Origin: Bacillota bacterium
Lineage (GTDB): Bacteria; Bacillota; Limnochordia; Darwinibacteriales; Darwinibacteriaceae
Assembly (NCBI GenBank): GCA_012518735.1
Contig: JAAYRO010000133.1
Coordinates: 1 to 37,657, forward strand
DNA: 37,657 nt
Direction of reading: 5' to 3'
Part shown: positions 22,986 to 32,796 of the stretch, piece by piece
How the letters are laid out: every line of letters begins with the position of its first letter
Numbering within the stretch: the stretch's first letter is position 1
Translations under genes and position numbers: made by a program
Notes under the pieces: generated by a model
The model's input: the letters and a program-made list of their open reading frames with translations, nothing else
Database searches by the model: none
What the model was told of the DNA's origin: nothing

Positions 22986-24656
22986 ATGCTTAGCGATATT
23001 GAAATTGCTCAACAGGCGAAATTGCGTCCTATTACGGAGGTAGCGCAATCACTGTCACTTTCTGATGACGATATTGAGCTGTATGGAAAGTATAAAGCTA
23101 AAATCAGCCTAAAGGTGTTGGAGCGACTGGCAGATCGACCTAATGGCAAACTGATCTATATGACAGCAATCACCGCGACCCCCGCGGGTGAAGGGAAGAC
23201 ATGTACTACTATTGGATTGACTCAGGCCCTAGGTAAGCTGGGGAAGAATGCAATTGCCTGTATTCGAGAACCGTCGTTGGGGCCTACGTTTGGGATTAAG
23301 GGAGGTGCGGCTGGAGGTGGTTATGCGCAGGTAGTACCAATGGAAGACATTAATCTTCATTTTACTGGCGACATCCACGCAGTAAGCACAGCTCATAACT
23401 TGCTGGCAGCCATGTTAGATAATCATATCACTAAAGGTAATGCACTAAACATAGATCCCAAAAGAGTGGTTTTCCGCAGGGTCATGGATATGAATGATAG
23501 ACAGCTGCGCAATATTGTGGTTGGGTTAGGCGGTCCGGGAGATGGTTTCGTACGAGAAACTGGTTTTGATATTAGTGTGGCGTCAGAGATTATGGCAATT
23601 TTGTGTTTAGCTAAAGACTTACAGGACCTCAAAGAGCGGGCAGGCCGCATTTTGGTGGCTTACACCTACGATCGCAAACCAGTTTATGCTCGAGATTTAA
23701 AGGCAGAGGGTGCCATTGCAGTAATAATGAAAGATGCCATAAAGCCAAATCTAGTTCAGACTCTTGAGGGTCAGCCAGCCTTTGTCCATGGTGGACCATT
23801 TGCTAATATTGCTCATGGCAATAACAGTGTGATTGCCACTCAGATGGCTCTGAAGTTAGGGGATTACGTAGTAACGGAAGGCGGATTTGCCGCTGATCTA
23901 GGAGCAGAGAAGTTTTTCAATATTGTTCATGGATATTCTGGACTAAGGCCTGATGTGGCGGTTATTGTAGCTTCTGTAAGGGCGTTAAATATGCATGGCG
24001 GCGTTTCTAAAAGAGATGTTCAGAAAACTAATCTAGAAGCGCTGCGGCGAGGTTTAGTTAATCTAGATAAACATATTGAAAACGTTCAGAAGTTTGGATT
24101 GCCCATTGTTGTTGCTATAAATCAGTTTCCCACTGACGTTCCGGAAGAACTAGATCTTATCAAAGCCCATTGTGAGAAAAATGGCGTACGTTGGGCTATA
24201 TCAAAAGTAGTAGCAGAAGGTGGAGCAGGTGGTGTAGAATTTGCCCAGACTATTTTAGATGTACTGGAAGAAGAAACGCCGCAGTTCCAACCCTTGTACG
24301 ATTGGAATCTACCCATTAAGAAGAAATTAGATATTCTGGCTGAGGAGATTTATGGGGCTAAAGCCGTACAGTACTCAGATAAGGCAGAACGTTCGATTCG
24401 CGAGTTGACACGCTTGGGATATGGTGAACTGCCCATATGTGTAGCAAAAACCCAGCATTCCATAACTGATAATCCGGCTTTGAAAGGTGCTCCAACCGAT
24501 TGGATTCTTTCTATTACTGATGTTCGACCGTCTCTTGGAGCAGGATTTTTAGTTTGTTTGGCCGGGGACATTATGACTATGCCAGGGCTCCCAACAAAGC
24601 CAGCAGCAGAAAATGTTGACATTGATGCAGAAGGACGAATAACGGGCTTGTTTTAG
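22986..24656 (+). CDS. fhs: Formate-tetrahydrofolate ligase
   Basis: Makes 10-formyl-THF from formate, THF and ATP; it is the entry step of the methyl branch of acetogenesis and a source of C1 units for purines. The 556-aa length is standard. The P-loop is TPAGEGKTCTTIGL, followed by CIREPSLGPTFGIKGGAAGG, RVMDMNDRQLRNIVVGLGG, and near the end SIRELTRLGYGELPICVAKTQ-type sequence and GAGFLVCLAGDIMTMPGLP. ATG 22986 has GGGAGGA upstream. With folD in the window the THF C1 pathway is present; whether the organism is an acetogen cannot be told. Also used by many purinolytic and glycine-fermenting Clostridia. Confidence 0.98.
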   Translation: MLSDIEIAQQAKLRPITEVAQSLSLSDDDIELYGKYKAKISLKVLERLADRPNGKLIYMTAITATPAGEGKTCTTIGLTQALGKLGKNAIACIREPSLGPTFGIKGGAAGGGYAQVVPMEDINLHFTGDIHAVSTAHNLLAAMLDNHITKGNALNIDPKRVVFRRVMDMNDRQLRNIVVGLGGPGDGFVRETGFDISVASEIMAILCLAKDLQDLKERAGRILVAYTYDRKPVYARDLKAEGAIAVIMKDAIKPNLVQTLEGQPAFVHGGPFANIAHGNNSVIATQMALKLGDYVVTEGGFAADLGAEKFFNIVHGYSGLRPDVAVIVASVRALNMHGGVSKRDVQKTNLEALRRGLVNLDKHIENVQKFGLPIVVAINQFPTDVPEELDLIKAHCEKNGVRWAISKVVAEGGAGGVEFAQTILDVLEEETPQFQPLYDWNLPIKKKLDILAEEIYGAKAVQYSDKAERSIRELTRLGYGELPICVAKTQHSITDNPALKGAPTDWILSITDVRPSLGAGFLVCLAGDIMTMPGLPTKPAAENVDIDAEGRITGLF

Positions 24657-24671
24657 TAGAGCAAATCTAGG

Positions 24672-24700
24672 TTGTTTATTTTCCCTGCAAGTGATATACT
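24672..24700 (+). promoter_or_regulatory. Promoter of the argS leader
   Basis: TTGTTT (24672-24677), a 17-bp spacer and TATACT (24695-24700), preceded by TGA, giving an extended -10. Transcription would start near 24707 and yield a leader of about 96 nt made up largely of two hairpins. Confidence 0.68.
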
Positions 24701-24711
24701 ATTTGACGGTG

Positions 24712-24742
24712 GTTTGTGCTCAGACAGCGCAGACGATTTTTT
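24712..24742 (+). terminator. Intrinsic terminator in the fhs-argS gap (first hairpin)
   Basis: 8-pair stem GTTTGTGC / GCGCAGAC (24712-24719 / 24727-24734, two G-U pairs), loop TCAGACA, then GA and six T. It is either the terminator of fhs or an attenuator inside the argS leader. Confidence 0.65.
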
Positions 24743-24780
24743 CCCCTGTAGGACTTCCTATAGGGGAGTTGTTTTAGTTT
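24743..24780 (+). terminator. Second hairpin in the argS leader, terminator-like
   Basis: 10-pair stem CCCCTGTAGG / CCTATAGGGG (24743-24752 / 24757-24766, one G-U pair), loop ACTT, followed by an interrupted T tract (AGTTGTTTTAGTTTT). It ends about 20 bases before the argS ribosome binding site. Confidence 0.65.
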
Positions 24781-24802
24781 TATAGTCTGGAGGTAATTTT
24801 GA

Positions 24803-26479
24803 ATGAATGTTGCTCTGCAGCAGAAAGAGAAACTCCAGGGTGTTATTAGGGAAGCACTCCTTCGTGCTCAGTCCCGTGGAGAGTTAAGCCTTCCTGAAAT
24901 ACCTGAGATTGGATTGGAGATTCCTCGGGATACTAGTCATGGAGATTTCGCTTCGAATATTGCACTAGTGACAGCGAAAAAAGCAAAAAAGTCGCCTCGC
25001 GATGTGGCTGCAATTATTGTAGGAAACATGGAGGCAGAAGGTTTTATAGAAGATGTGCAGATTGCTGGACCTGGATTTATTAATTTTTTCTTAAGCAATG
25101 AATGGTTGTATGAGATTTTGAAGGTGATTGAAGCACAAGGGTTAGCATACGGGAACTGCAGTCATGGACAGGGCGAAAAAATTCTTTTGGAGTTTGTTAG
25201 TGCCAATCCTGTGGGACCACTTAATGTAGTGAATGCTCGTGCGGCGGCTGTGGGGGACACTCTAGCCCGCCTGTTTCGCGCTGTTGGATATACAGTGGGG
25301 ACAGAGTTTTATGTGAACGATGCAGGGAATCAAGCTGATATTTTTGCCCGTTCCTTAGAAGCAAGATATCAACAGATTGATAATCCAAACTATCCGTTCC
25401 CAACTGAAGGCTATCCAGGTGATTACGTGAAGACGTTGGCATTACGCTTGAAAGAGGAACACCCTAATTTGCTTGAGTTAGAGTGGGATGAAAGAATCGC
25501 TTTCTGCAAGAAGTGGGGTACAGATCAAATGGTCGAATGGCAGAAAGCTGACTTAGCCAACTATGATGTACACTTTGATCTATGGTTTCGAGAAAGGGAG
25601 TTACATGCAGCTGGAGCCTTAGAAGAGGTTATTGCTGAGTTTGATAAAAAAGGCTACTTATACACGAATGAGGATGCGTTGTGGTTTCGGTCTACAGATT
25701 TTGGAGATGACAAAGATCGGGTCATTATTAAGAGTGATAAGACGTACACGTATGTAACTGCAGATATAGCCTATCATTATGATAAGCTCAAGAGAGGGTA
25801 TACCAAGCTTATCAATATTTGGGGACCGGACCATCATGGATATATAGGTCGAATGAAAGCGGCCATTCAAGCTTTGGGTTACCCGGCTGATTCTTTAGAA
25901 GTACTTATTCTGCAGTATGTAGCGTTATTGCGCGATGGTCAGCAGGTGAAAATGTCCAAGCGCGCTGGTGAATTCATCACTATGCAGGATCTAGTGGATG
26001 AGGTAGGGAAAGATGCAGCACGTTTCTTCTTCCTAATTAGGAGTCCAGAAAGCCATTTGGATTTTGACTTAGATCTTGCAGTAGAACAAAGTAACGAGAA
26101 TCCAGTTTTTTATGTTCAATATGCCCATGCTCGCATTTCAAGTATTATGCGGCAAGCGGAAGAAGCAGGGGTAACAATTCCAACAGCGGCAGATGTTTCT
26201 CTTGAATGCCTTAAGGAAGAATCAGAAATTGCCTTAATGAAGAAAATGGCTGAGCTGCCTGAAGAAATATTGATTGCGGCTGTCCAGAGAGAACCCCATC
26301 GTATAGCGCGCTATGCACTGGATTTAGCCAGCCTCTTCCATTCGTTTTACACTCACTGTCATGTCCTTGGTGAGCAAGAAGATGTGCGTGACGCTCGGCT
26401 TGTTCTGGCAAAGTGTGTTCAAATAGTGTTGAAGAAGATCTTGCATGTTTTGGGTATCGACGCACCAGACCAAATGTGA
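24803..26479 (+). CDS. argS: Arginyl-tRNA synthetase
   Basis: Class I synthetase of 558 aa charging tRNA-Arg; like other ArgRS it needs tRNA for amino acid activation. The N-terminal Add-1 domain contains HGDFASNIALV. The ATP-site region reads FVSANPVGPLNVVNARAAAVGDTLA; the position of the HIGH signature is NVVN at residues 141-144. KMSKRAGEF is intact. The C-terminal DALR anticodon domain shows YVQYAHARISSI, ARYALDLASLFHSFY and VLGIDAPDQM at the end. ATG 24803 follows GGAGG. The leader contains two hairpins and a promoter, so attenuation is possible. It is followed 27 bases later by a membrane-protein gene. Confidence 0.97.
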   Translation: MNVALQQKEKLQGVIREALLRAQSRGELSLPEIPEIGLEIPRDTSHGDFASNIALVTAKKAKKSPRDVAAIIVGNMEAEGFIEDVQIAGPGFINFFLSNEWLYEILKVIEAQGLAYGNCSHGQGEKILLEFVSANPVGPLNVVNARAAAVGDTLARLFRAVGYTVGTEFYVNDAGNQADIFARSLEARYQQIDNPNYPFPTEGYPGDYVKTLALRLKEEHPNLLELEWDERIAFCKKWGTDQMVEWQKADLANYDVHFDLWFRERELHAAGALEEVIAEFDKKGYLYTNEDALWFRSTDFGDDKDRVIIKSDKTYTYVTADIAYHYDKLKRGYTKLINIWGPDHHGYIGRMKAAIQALGYPADSLEVLILQYVALLRDGQQVKMSKRAGEFITMQDLVDEVGKDAARFFFLIRSPESHLDFDLDLAVEQSNENPVFYVQYAHARISSIMRQAEEAGVTIPTAADVSLECLKEESEIALMKKMAELPEEILIAAVQREPHRIARYALDLASLFHSFYTHCHVLGEQEDVRDARLVLAKCVQIVLKKILHVLGIDAPDQM

Positions 26480-26506
26480 TTTAGAGAGTCGAAAGGGAGT
26501 GTAAGC

Positions 26507-28833
<2,327 letters not shown>

Positions 28834-28853
28834 CCTTCTTGGAGGTGGTATCC

Positions 28854-29330
28854 GTGCTGCGGATGAATGTGAAGGTTGTAGGGTTAGACCAGTTAAGCAT
28901 GCTTCCTGTAGTGATATTAACGGATGATGAGGAAGAAAAGTATGTTCCTCTAGTTATTGGCCCGGCTGAGGCTAACGCTATAGCGGTTGTGTTGGAGAAT
29001 ATTGAGGTTGGGAGACCCTTAACTCATGACCTCATGCTTTCAACCATTATTGCGTTGGGTGCCAGAATCGATAGGGTTGTTATTACTGATATTGCAAATG
29101 ACGTTTATTATGCAGAAATATATCTCATTCAAAATGGTAAGGAAATCAAGATGGATGCTCGCCCGAGTGACTCTATCGCACTGGCATTACGAGCAGGTGT
29201 TCCCATTTATGTGGCGGACAAAGTCGTGGCCCATTCGGTGGCGGCAAGAACAAGTGAAGACCCAGAAATGGAAGAGTTTCGCTCCTTTTTGGAGGACCTT
29301 TCGCCAGATGATTTCCGAAAAGAGAACTAG
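28854..29330 (+). CDS. Bifunctional nuclease (BFN/DUF151) family protein
   Basis: A 158-aa protein of the DUF151 (COG1259) family, members of which are described as DNase/RNase in plants and are widespread but poorly characterised in bacteria. Signatures are PVVILTDDEEEKYVPLVIGP-type sequence with AEANAIA, RPLTHDLMLSTI, YYAEIYL and ARPSDSIALALRAGVPIYV. GTG 28854 is preferred because GGAGGTGG lies five bases upstream; TTG 28839 would lie ahead of that site. It follows pyrG by 20 bases. The C-terminal UvrB/UvrC motif seen in some members is absent. The substrate in bacteria is uncertain. Confidence 0.85.
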   Translation: MLRMNVKVVGLDQLSMLPVVILTDDEEEKYVPLVIGPAEANAIAVVLENIEVGRPLTHDLMLSTIIALGARIDRVVITDIANDVYYAEIYLIQNGKEIKMDARPSDSIALALRAGVPIYVADKVVAHSVAARTSEDPEMEEFRSFLEDLSPDDFRKEN

Positions 29331-29369
29331 ATCAAATATGGTAGTTCTTTGAATAGCAGTCAATTTTAA

Positions 29370-29402
29370 GGCGCATACTCTTTGCTAGAAAGGGTGTGCG
29401 CC
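29370..29402 (+). promoter_or_regulatory. Long hairpin enclosing the ribosome binding site of the next gene
   Basis: The arms GGCGCATACTCTTT (29370-29383) and AAAGGGTGTGCGCC (29389-29402) form 14 consecutive pairs (two G-U) around loop GCTAG. The 3' arm holds the only Shine-Dalgarno-like sequence, AAAGGG, and ends on the base before the ATG. No T tract follows, so it is not an intrinsic terminator. Confidence 0.7.
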
Positions 29403-29786
29403 ATGTTGCTAAAAAGAGTTGTTCTGTTAACTGCTGCTGCTATTTTCTTCTTGGCCTTTTCGGTGTATGCTGATAGTCCGTTCCTGTCTGCGATTCATGG
29501 AGAAGTTCTGCAGGTGTACGCTGAACAATCTAAGCTTCTTATTAAGAGTGATCAAGGCAAACGCGTCATTGAGCTGGGTGATGATTGTCAGATCTTTAGG
29601 AGAGGGCAAAAGGTTACGATTGAGTCACTTCGACCTGTCGCTTTCGACAGTTTTCAAGAAGTATTGTGTCTTCTGGACAGCAGAGGATTGGCGAATCACG
29701 TGTTTGTGCACTATTGTGTACAGGAACACAACGGTATTCTGGTATCTTATGACATATTTGGGTATGTTAAGAACGGAGCACAGTAA
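29403..29786 (+). CDS. Small secreted protein of unknown function
   Basis: A 127-aa protein with a clear signal peptide: KR near the start, a hydrophobic core at about residues 6-22, and probable cleavage after VYA. The mature region of about 103 residues contains AIHGEVLQVYAEQSKLLIKS, which looks like a small beta-rich OB-like or DUF5666-like domain, and three Cys in the second half. No named family is recognised. ATG 29403 is the only start with a Shine-Dalgarno sequence; the longer in-frame TTG 29382 lies within the hairpin loop region. Translation may be limited by the 14-bp hairpin immediately upstream. The next gene follows after 89 bases. Co-transcription with the DUF151 gene is possible but unproven. 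Confidence 0.7.
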   Translation: MLLKRVVLLTAAAIFFLAFSVYADSPFLSAIHGEVLQVYAEQSKLLIKSDQGKRVIELGDDCQIFRRGQKVTIESLRPVAFDSFQEVLCLLDSRGLANHVFVHYCVQEHNGILVSYDIFGYVKNGAQ

Positions 29787-29823
29787 GAAAGAGTTGCATC
29801 ATCGTAAGTCGTTAAAAGGAAAA

Positions 29824-29867
29824 TCCTCCTCGCTGGCGAATACTATTACACGTATAAGATAGGAGGA
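29824..29867 (+). promoter_or_regulatory. Anti-Shine-Dalgarno pairing upstream of the zinc-ribbon gene
   Basis: TCCTCCT (29824-29830) is perfectly complementary to AGGAGGA (29861-29867), the ribosome binding site of the next gene, across a 30-nt loop. The pairing would mask translation initiation. The stem is short, so its stability is uncertain. Confidence 0.45.
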
Positions 29868-29875
29868 GTCTTGCA

Positions 29876-30514
29876 GTGATTGTAAATAGCGAGAGGGCTT
29901 TGGCCTTGTATTGCCCTGCTTGTCAAGGTATACAGGATCATGTCTTTTCTATTTTCGAAATATCTAAATATCCTCGACATTTACAATGCAGCTGCGGTTT
30001 TGTCCAGGGACACATTAGGCGCTTAGAAAAACACTATGAGCTGGATCTGCTTAGTGTGGCTGGCGATCGCATACGTTTGCTTTATTCTTTGCGCGAGTTC
30101 TTGTTTTTACCCCTTGTCGCGATTCTAGAGCCTCAGAGTGGTCAAGAAGTCGGTTATTTAGGGCATCCATATGAAGTGGAAGAAGCTGCCTTTTTACTGG
30201 GCGATGAATGGGAGTATTCGGATGTCCAAATCGATCTTGATGAATTTGTCAATCCCCAAGTTATGCACAGGGTTCTTGAGAAGCTACAGGAGTTGGCTGA
30301 AAATGATAGAATAAAATGTGGTTGTGAGCACCCATCCGTTGGGGTTGATATTTATGCAGACAAAGTGGAGTTGGTATGTTCATTTTGTGGAAGCGCGGTC
30401 CTCATAGGAGGGACGACGCGCAAAGATCAAGAGCGAATAGCGCGGATTACTGAGATAGTGATGGAACCCTCCTCTCATGCATTTTTAGAGGAGCGGTTGA
30501 AGCCTCTAGTGTAA
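29876..30514 (+). CDS. Uncharacterised protein with N- and C-terminal zinc-ribbon motifs
   Basis: A 212-aa soluble protein not assigned to a named family. The N-terminus carries YCPAC (C13, C16) and LQCSCGF (two Cys about 25 residues later), a probable zinc ribbon. The C-terminal part has KCGCEHPS and CSFCGSAVL, a second four-Cys set separated by about 20 residues. The middle is mixed helix/strand with no recognised catalytic motif. The start is GTG 29876, with AGGAGGAG eight bases upstream. It lies between the small secreted protein and fba; similar two-ribbon proteins near fba occur in Clostridia as far as I recall, so this may be conserved in synteny. A nucleic-acid or ribosome-associated role is possible but not shown. 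Confidence 0.75.
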   Translation: MIVNSERALALYCPACQGIQDHVFSIFEISKYPRHLQCSCGFVQGHIRRLEKHYELDLLSVAGDRIRLLYSLREFLFLPLVAILEPQSGQEVGYLGHPYEVEEAAFLLGDEWEYSDVQIDLDEFVNPQVMHRVLEKLQELAENDRIKCGCEHPSVGVDIYADKVELVCSFCGSAVLIGGTTRKDQERIARITEIVMEPSSHAFLEERLKPLV

Positions 30515-30546
30515 GCTGCGTTTAAATGTCAAGGGAGGTTGTCAAA

Positions 30547-31398
30547 TTGTTAGTATCAGGGAAAGAATTGTTTCAAGCCGCCAAGAAGGGCGGTTATGCT
30601 GTAGGAGCCTTCAACTTGAATAACATGGAGATTCTCCAGGCCATTATTGAGGCTGCAGAAGAAGAGAATTCACCAGTGTTTATCCAAGCAAGTCAAGGCG
30701 GAATCAAATATGCAGGTATTGAGTACATAGCCGGTATGGCTAAGGTTGCTGCAGAAAAGGCCAAGGTACCCATTGCCCTCAACCTAGATCACGGTACCAG
30801 CTTTACCCAGGTAGTACAGTGTGTGAGACATGGTTTTTCGGCTGTCATGATTGATGGTTCCAAATTACCTTTCGAAGAAAACATTGCTATTACCCAAAAG
30901 GTGATTGAGGTTGCTCACCCCAACAATGTATCTGTAGAAGCCGAACTAGGCAAAATCGGTGGCGTAGAGGATGATATTAAAGTTTCTGAACGTGATGCCA
31001 CGTTTACCGATCCAGACGAAGCGGCCGAGTTCGCAGAACGTACAGGCTGTGATGCATTGGCCATTGCGATTGGCACTGCCCACGGTGTGTACAAAGGAGA
31101 ACCAAGATTAGATTTTGATCGACTGGCCGAGATCAGTAAGCGAACAGATGTACCTTTAGTTTTACATGGCGCTTCGGGTGTAAGTGATGAAGCTATTCGT
31201 AAGGCTGTGCCTTTTGGAATTTGTAAGATTAATATTGATACTGAGCTACGAGTTGCTTTTGCGAAAGCGGTTCGAAAAGTAGTAGCTGAACAGCCTGATG
31301 AGTATGACCCCCGCAAGATTTTAGGACCTGCTAAAGAAGCGATGAAAGAAGTCGCTAGAGCGAAAATGAGACTTTTCGGATCAGCAGGGAAGGCTTGA
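30547..31398 (+). CDS. fba: Class II fructose-1,6-bisphosphate aldolase
   Basis: Zinc-dependent cleavage of fructose-1,6-bisphosphate in glycolysis/gluconeogenesis; 283 aa. The start is TTG 30547, eight bases after AAGGGAGG. ATG 30526 lies upstream of that site and is rejected. Signatures are GYAVGAFNLNNMEILQAI, LNLDHGTSF (Zn His), VMIDGSKLPFEENI, VEAELGKIGGVEDD, AIGTAHGVYKGEP (Zn His), PLVLHGASGVSDEAI (Zn His) and CKINIDTELR. This is the short type-B form common in Bacillota. It is followed by a hairpin and then rho. A tagatose-bisphosphate aldolase is the alternative, less likely in this context. Confidence 0.95.
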   Translation: MLVSGKELFQAAKKGGYAVGAFNLNNMEILQAIIEAAEEENSPVFIQASQGGIKYAGIEYIAGMAKVAAEKAKVPIALNLDHGTSFTQVVQCVRHGFSAVMIDGSKLPFEENIAITQKVIEVAHPNNVSVEAELGKIGGVEDDIKVSERDATFTDPDEAAEFAERTGCDALAIAIGTAHGVYKGEPRLDFDRLAEISKRTDVPLVLHGASGVSDEAIRKAVPFGICKINIDTELRVAFAKAVRKVVAEQPDEYDPRKILGPAKEAMKEVARAKMRLFGSAGKA

Positions 31399-31413
31399 AA
31401 ACACATAAAATGA

Positions 31414-31438
31414 AGGGGAAGGTTCTCAACCTTCCCCT
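31414..31438. terminator. Strong hairpin between fba and rho without a T tract
   Basis: Perfect 11-bp stem AGGGGAAGGTT / AACCTTCCCCT with a 3-nt loop CTC. The plus strand continues CGAATTAAAGG into the rho ribosome binding site, with no T run. It may be an mRNA-stability or processing element, or a non-canonical terminator. Confidence 0.55.
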
Positions 31439-31459
31439 CGAATTAAAGGTGGTGAATGT

Positions 31460-32731
31460 TTGAATATCGCAGAGCTTGAATCCATGACTACTCTTGAACT
31501 ACAAGACATTGCTCGTGAAATGGGAATCTCAGGGTTTACAAAACTTCGCAAGAAGGAACTCATTATTCAGATTCTCAGATCAGAGACAACGAGAGAGGGA
31601 TTGTTGTTCATCAGTGGTATTTTAGAAATAACCTCTGAGGGCTACGGATTTCTCCGAGTGGATAACTATACACCAGGATCAGATGATGTTTACGTATCAC
31701 CTTCGCAGATAAGACGATTTTCAATGCGTACAGGTGACGAAATTCTTGGTCAGGTAAGACCTCCAAAAGATGGAGAGCGATATTATGCGTTATTGCGTGT
31801 AATTGCAATCAATCTCTCGGATCCAGAACTTGCTTCGAAACGTCCCTGCTTCGATGACCTCACACCAATTTACCCCAGACAACGAATACATCTTGAAACT
31901 TCACCAACCAATTACTCAATGCGATTGATGGATCTGCTGTCCCCGCTAGGATTTGGACAAAGGGGCTTGATAGTAGCGCCCCCTAAAGCTGGCAAAACAA
32001 CAATTCTTAAAATGTTAGCAAACGCTATAGCTGAAAATCATCCTGACATTGAGATCATTGTTCTTCTAATTGATGAACGTCCTGAAGAAGTAACTGATAT
32101 GGAACGTTCCGTAACAGGTGAAGTCATCAGCTCTACTTTTGACCTGCCTCCAGAGAATCACGTTCGGGTTGCAGATATTGTCTTGGCCCGGGCTAAGAGT
32201 TTAGTAGAGTCAGGCAAGGATGTGGTGATTCTATTAGATAGTATTACGCGTCTTGCTCGAGCCCATAATCTGGTTGTACCTCCTAGTGGACGAACGCTGT
32301 CAGGCGGAGTGGATCCAGCAGCTCTCCATCGACCAAAAAGGTTTTTTGGTGCTGCTCGGAAATTAGAGGAACAAGGAAGTTTAACAATTTTGGCTACCGC
32401 ATTAATTGAGACCGGCAGTCGAATGGACGATGTGATTTACGAAGAGTTTAAAGGAACCGGGAACATGGAGCTCCATCTTGACCGTAGGTTAGCCGAACGC
32501 CGGCTGTTCCCAGCCATTGATATTTACCGTTCGGGCACACGAAAAGAGGAGCTACTGTTAACGCCTGAGGAACTTGATGCCACTTGGATTCTTCGTAAGG
32601 CTATGAGTTCATTAGGACCTACAGAAACACTGGAGCTGTTATTAGAGCGTCTTACAAACACAAAGACGAATCAAGAATTACTTGAGTTGATTACAACATC
32701 TCCGTTTGCCGAAAATGTGAGAAATCGGTAA
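31460..32731 (+). CDS. rho: Transcription termination factor Rho
   Basis: A hexameric RNA helicase that ends untranslated or noncoding transcripts; 423 aa. The N-terminal helical domain ([21 protein letters not shown]) leads into the primary RNA-binding cold-shock-like domain ([22 protein letters not shown]). The ATPase core follows, with P-loop [11 protein letters not shown], Walker B-like [16 protein letters not shown] and the Q/R-loop region [13 protein letters not shown] and [21 protein letters not shown]. No large insertion domain is present. The start is TTG 31460 with AAAGGTGGTGA upstream. A strong hairpin precedes it, and Rho is autoregulated in other bacteria, which makes that leader interesting. 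Confidence 0.98.
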   Translation: MNIAELESMTTLELQDIAREMGISGFTKLRKKELIIQILRSETTREGLLFISGILEITSEGYGFLRVDNYTPGSDDVYVSPSQIRRFSMRTGDEILGQVRPPKDGERYYALLRVIAINLSDPELASKRPCFDDLTPIYPRQRIHLETSPTNYSMRLMDLLSPLGFGQRGLIVAPPKAGKTTILKMLANAIAENHPDIEIIVLLIDERPEEVTDMERSVTGEVISSTFDLPPENHVRVADIVLARAKSLVESGKDVVILLDSITRLARAHNLVVPPSGRTLSGGVDPAALHRPKRFFGAARKLEEQGSLTILATALIETGSRMDDVIYEEFKGTGNMELHLDRRLAERRLFPAIDIYRSGTRKEELLLTPEELDATWILRKAMSSLGPTETLELLLERLTNTKTNQELLELITTSPFAENVRNR

Positions 32732-32796
32732 AGGATTTTTCGCTTGGTTGTCGAAATAAGTTAGGACTGTAACAAACTCTTTGAGGAGGACTAAGG

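Noticed and set aside
24709..24777. Short GTG frame in the argS leader as an arginine attenuator peptide
   Set aside because: It contains no arginine codons and lacks a ribosome binding site, so classical attenuation by ribosome stalling on Arg is not supported.
30915..31406. 163-aa minus-strand frame over fba
   Set aside because: Antisense to a certain enzyme gene, low-complexity Ser/Ala/Ile composition, no ribosome binding site.
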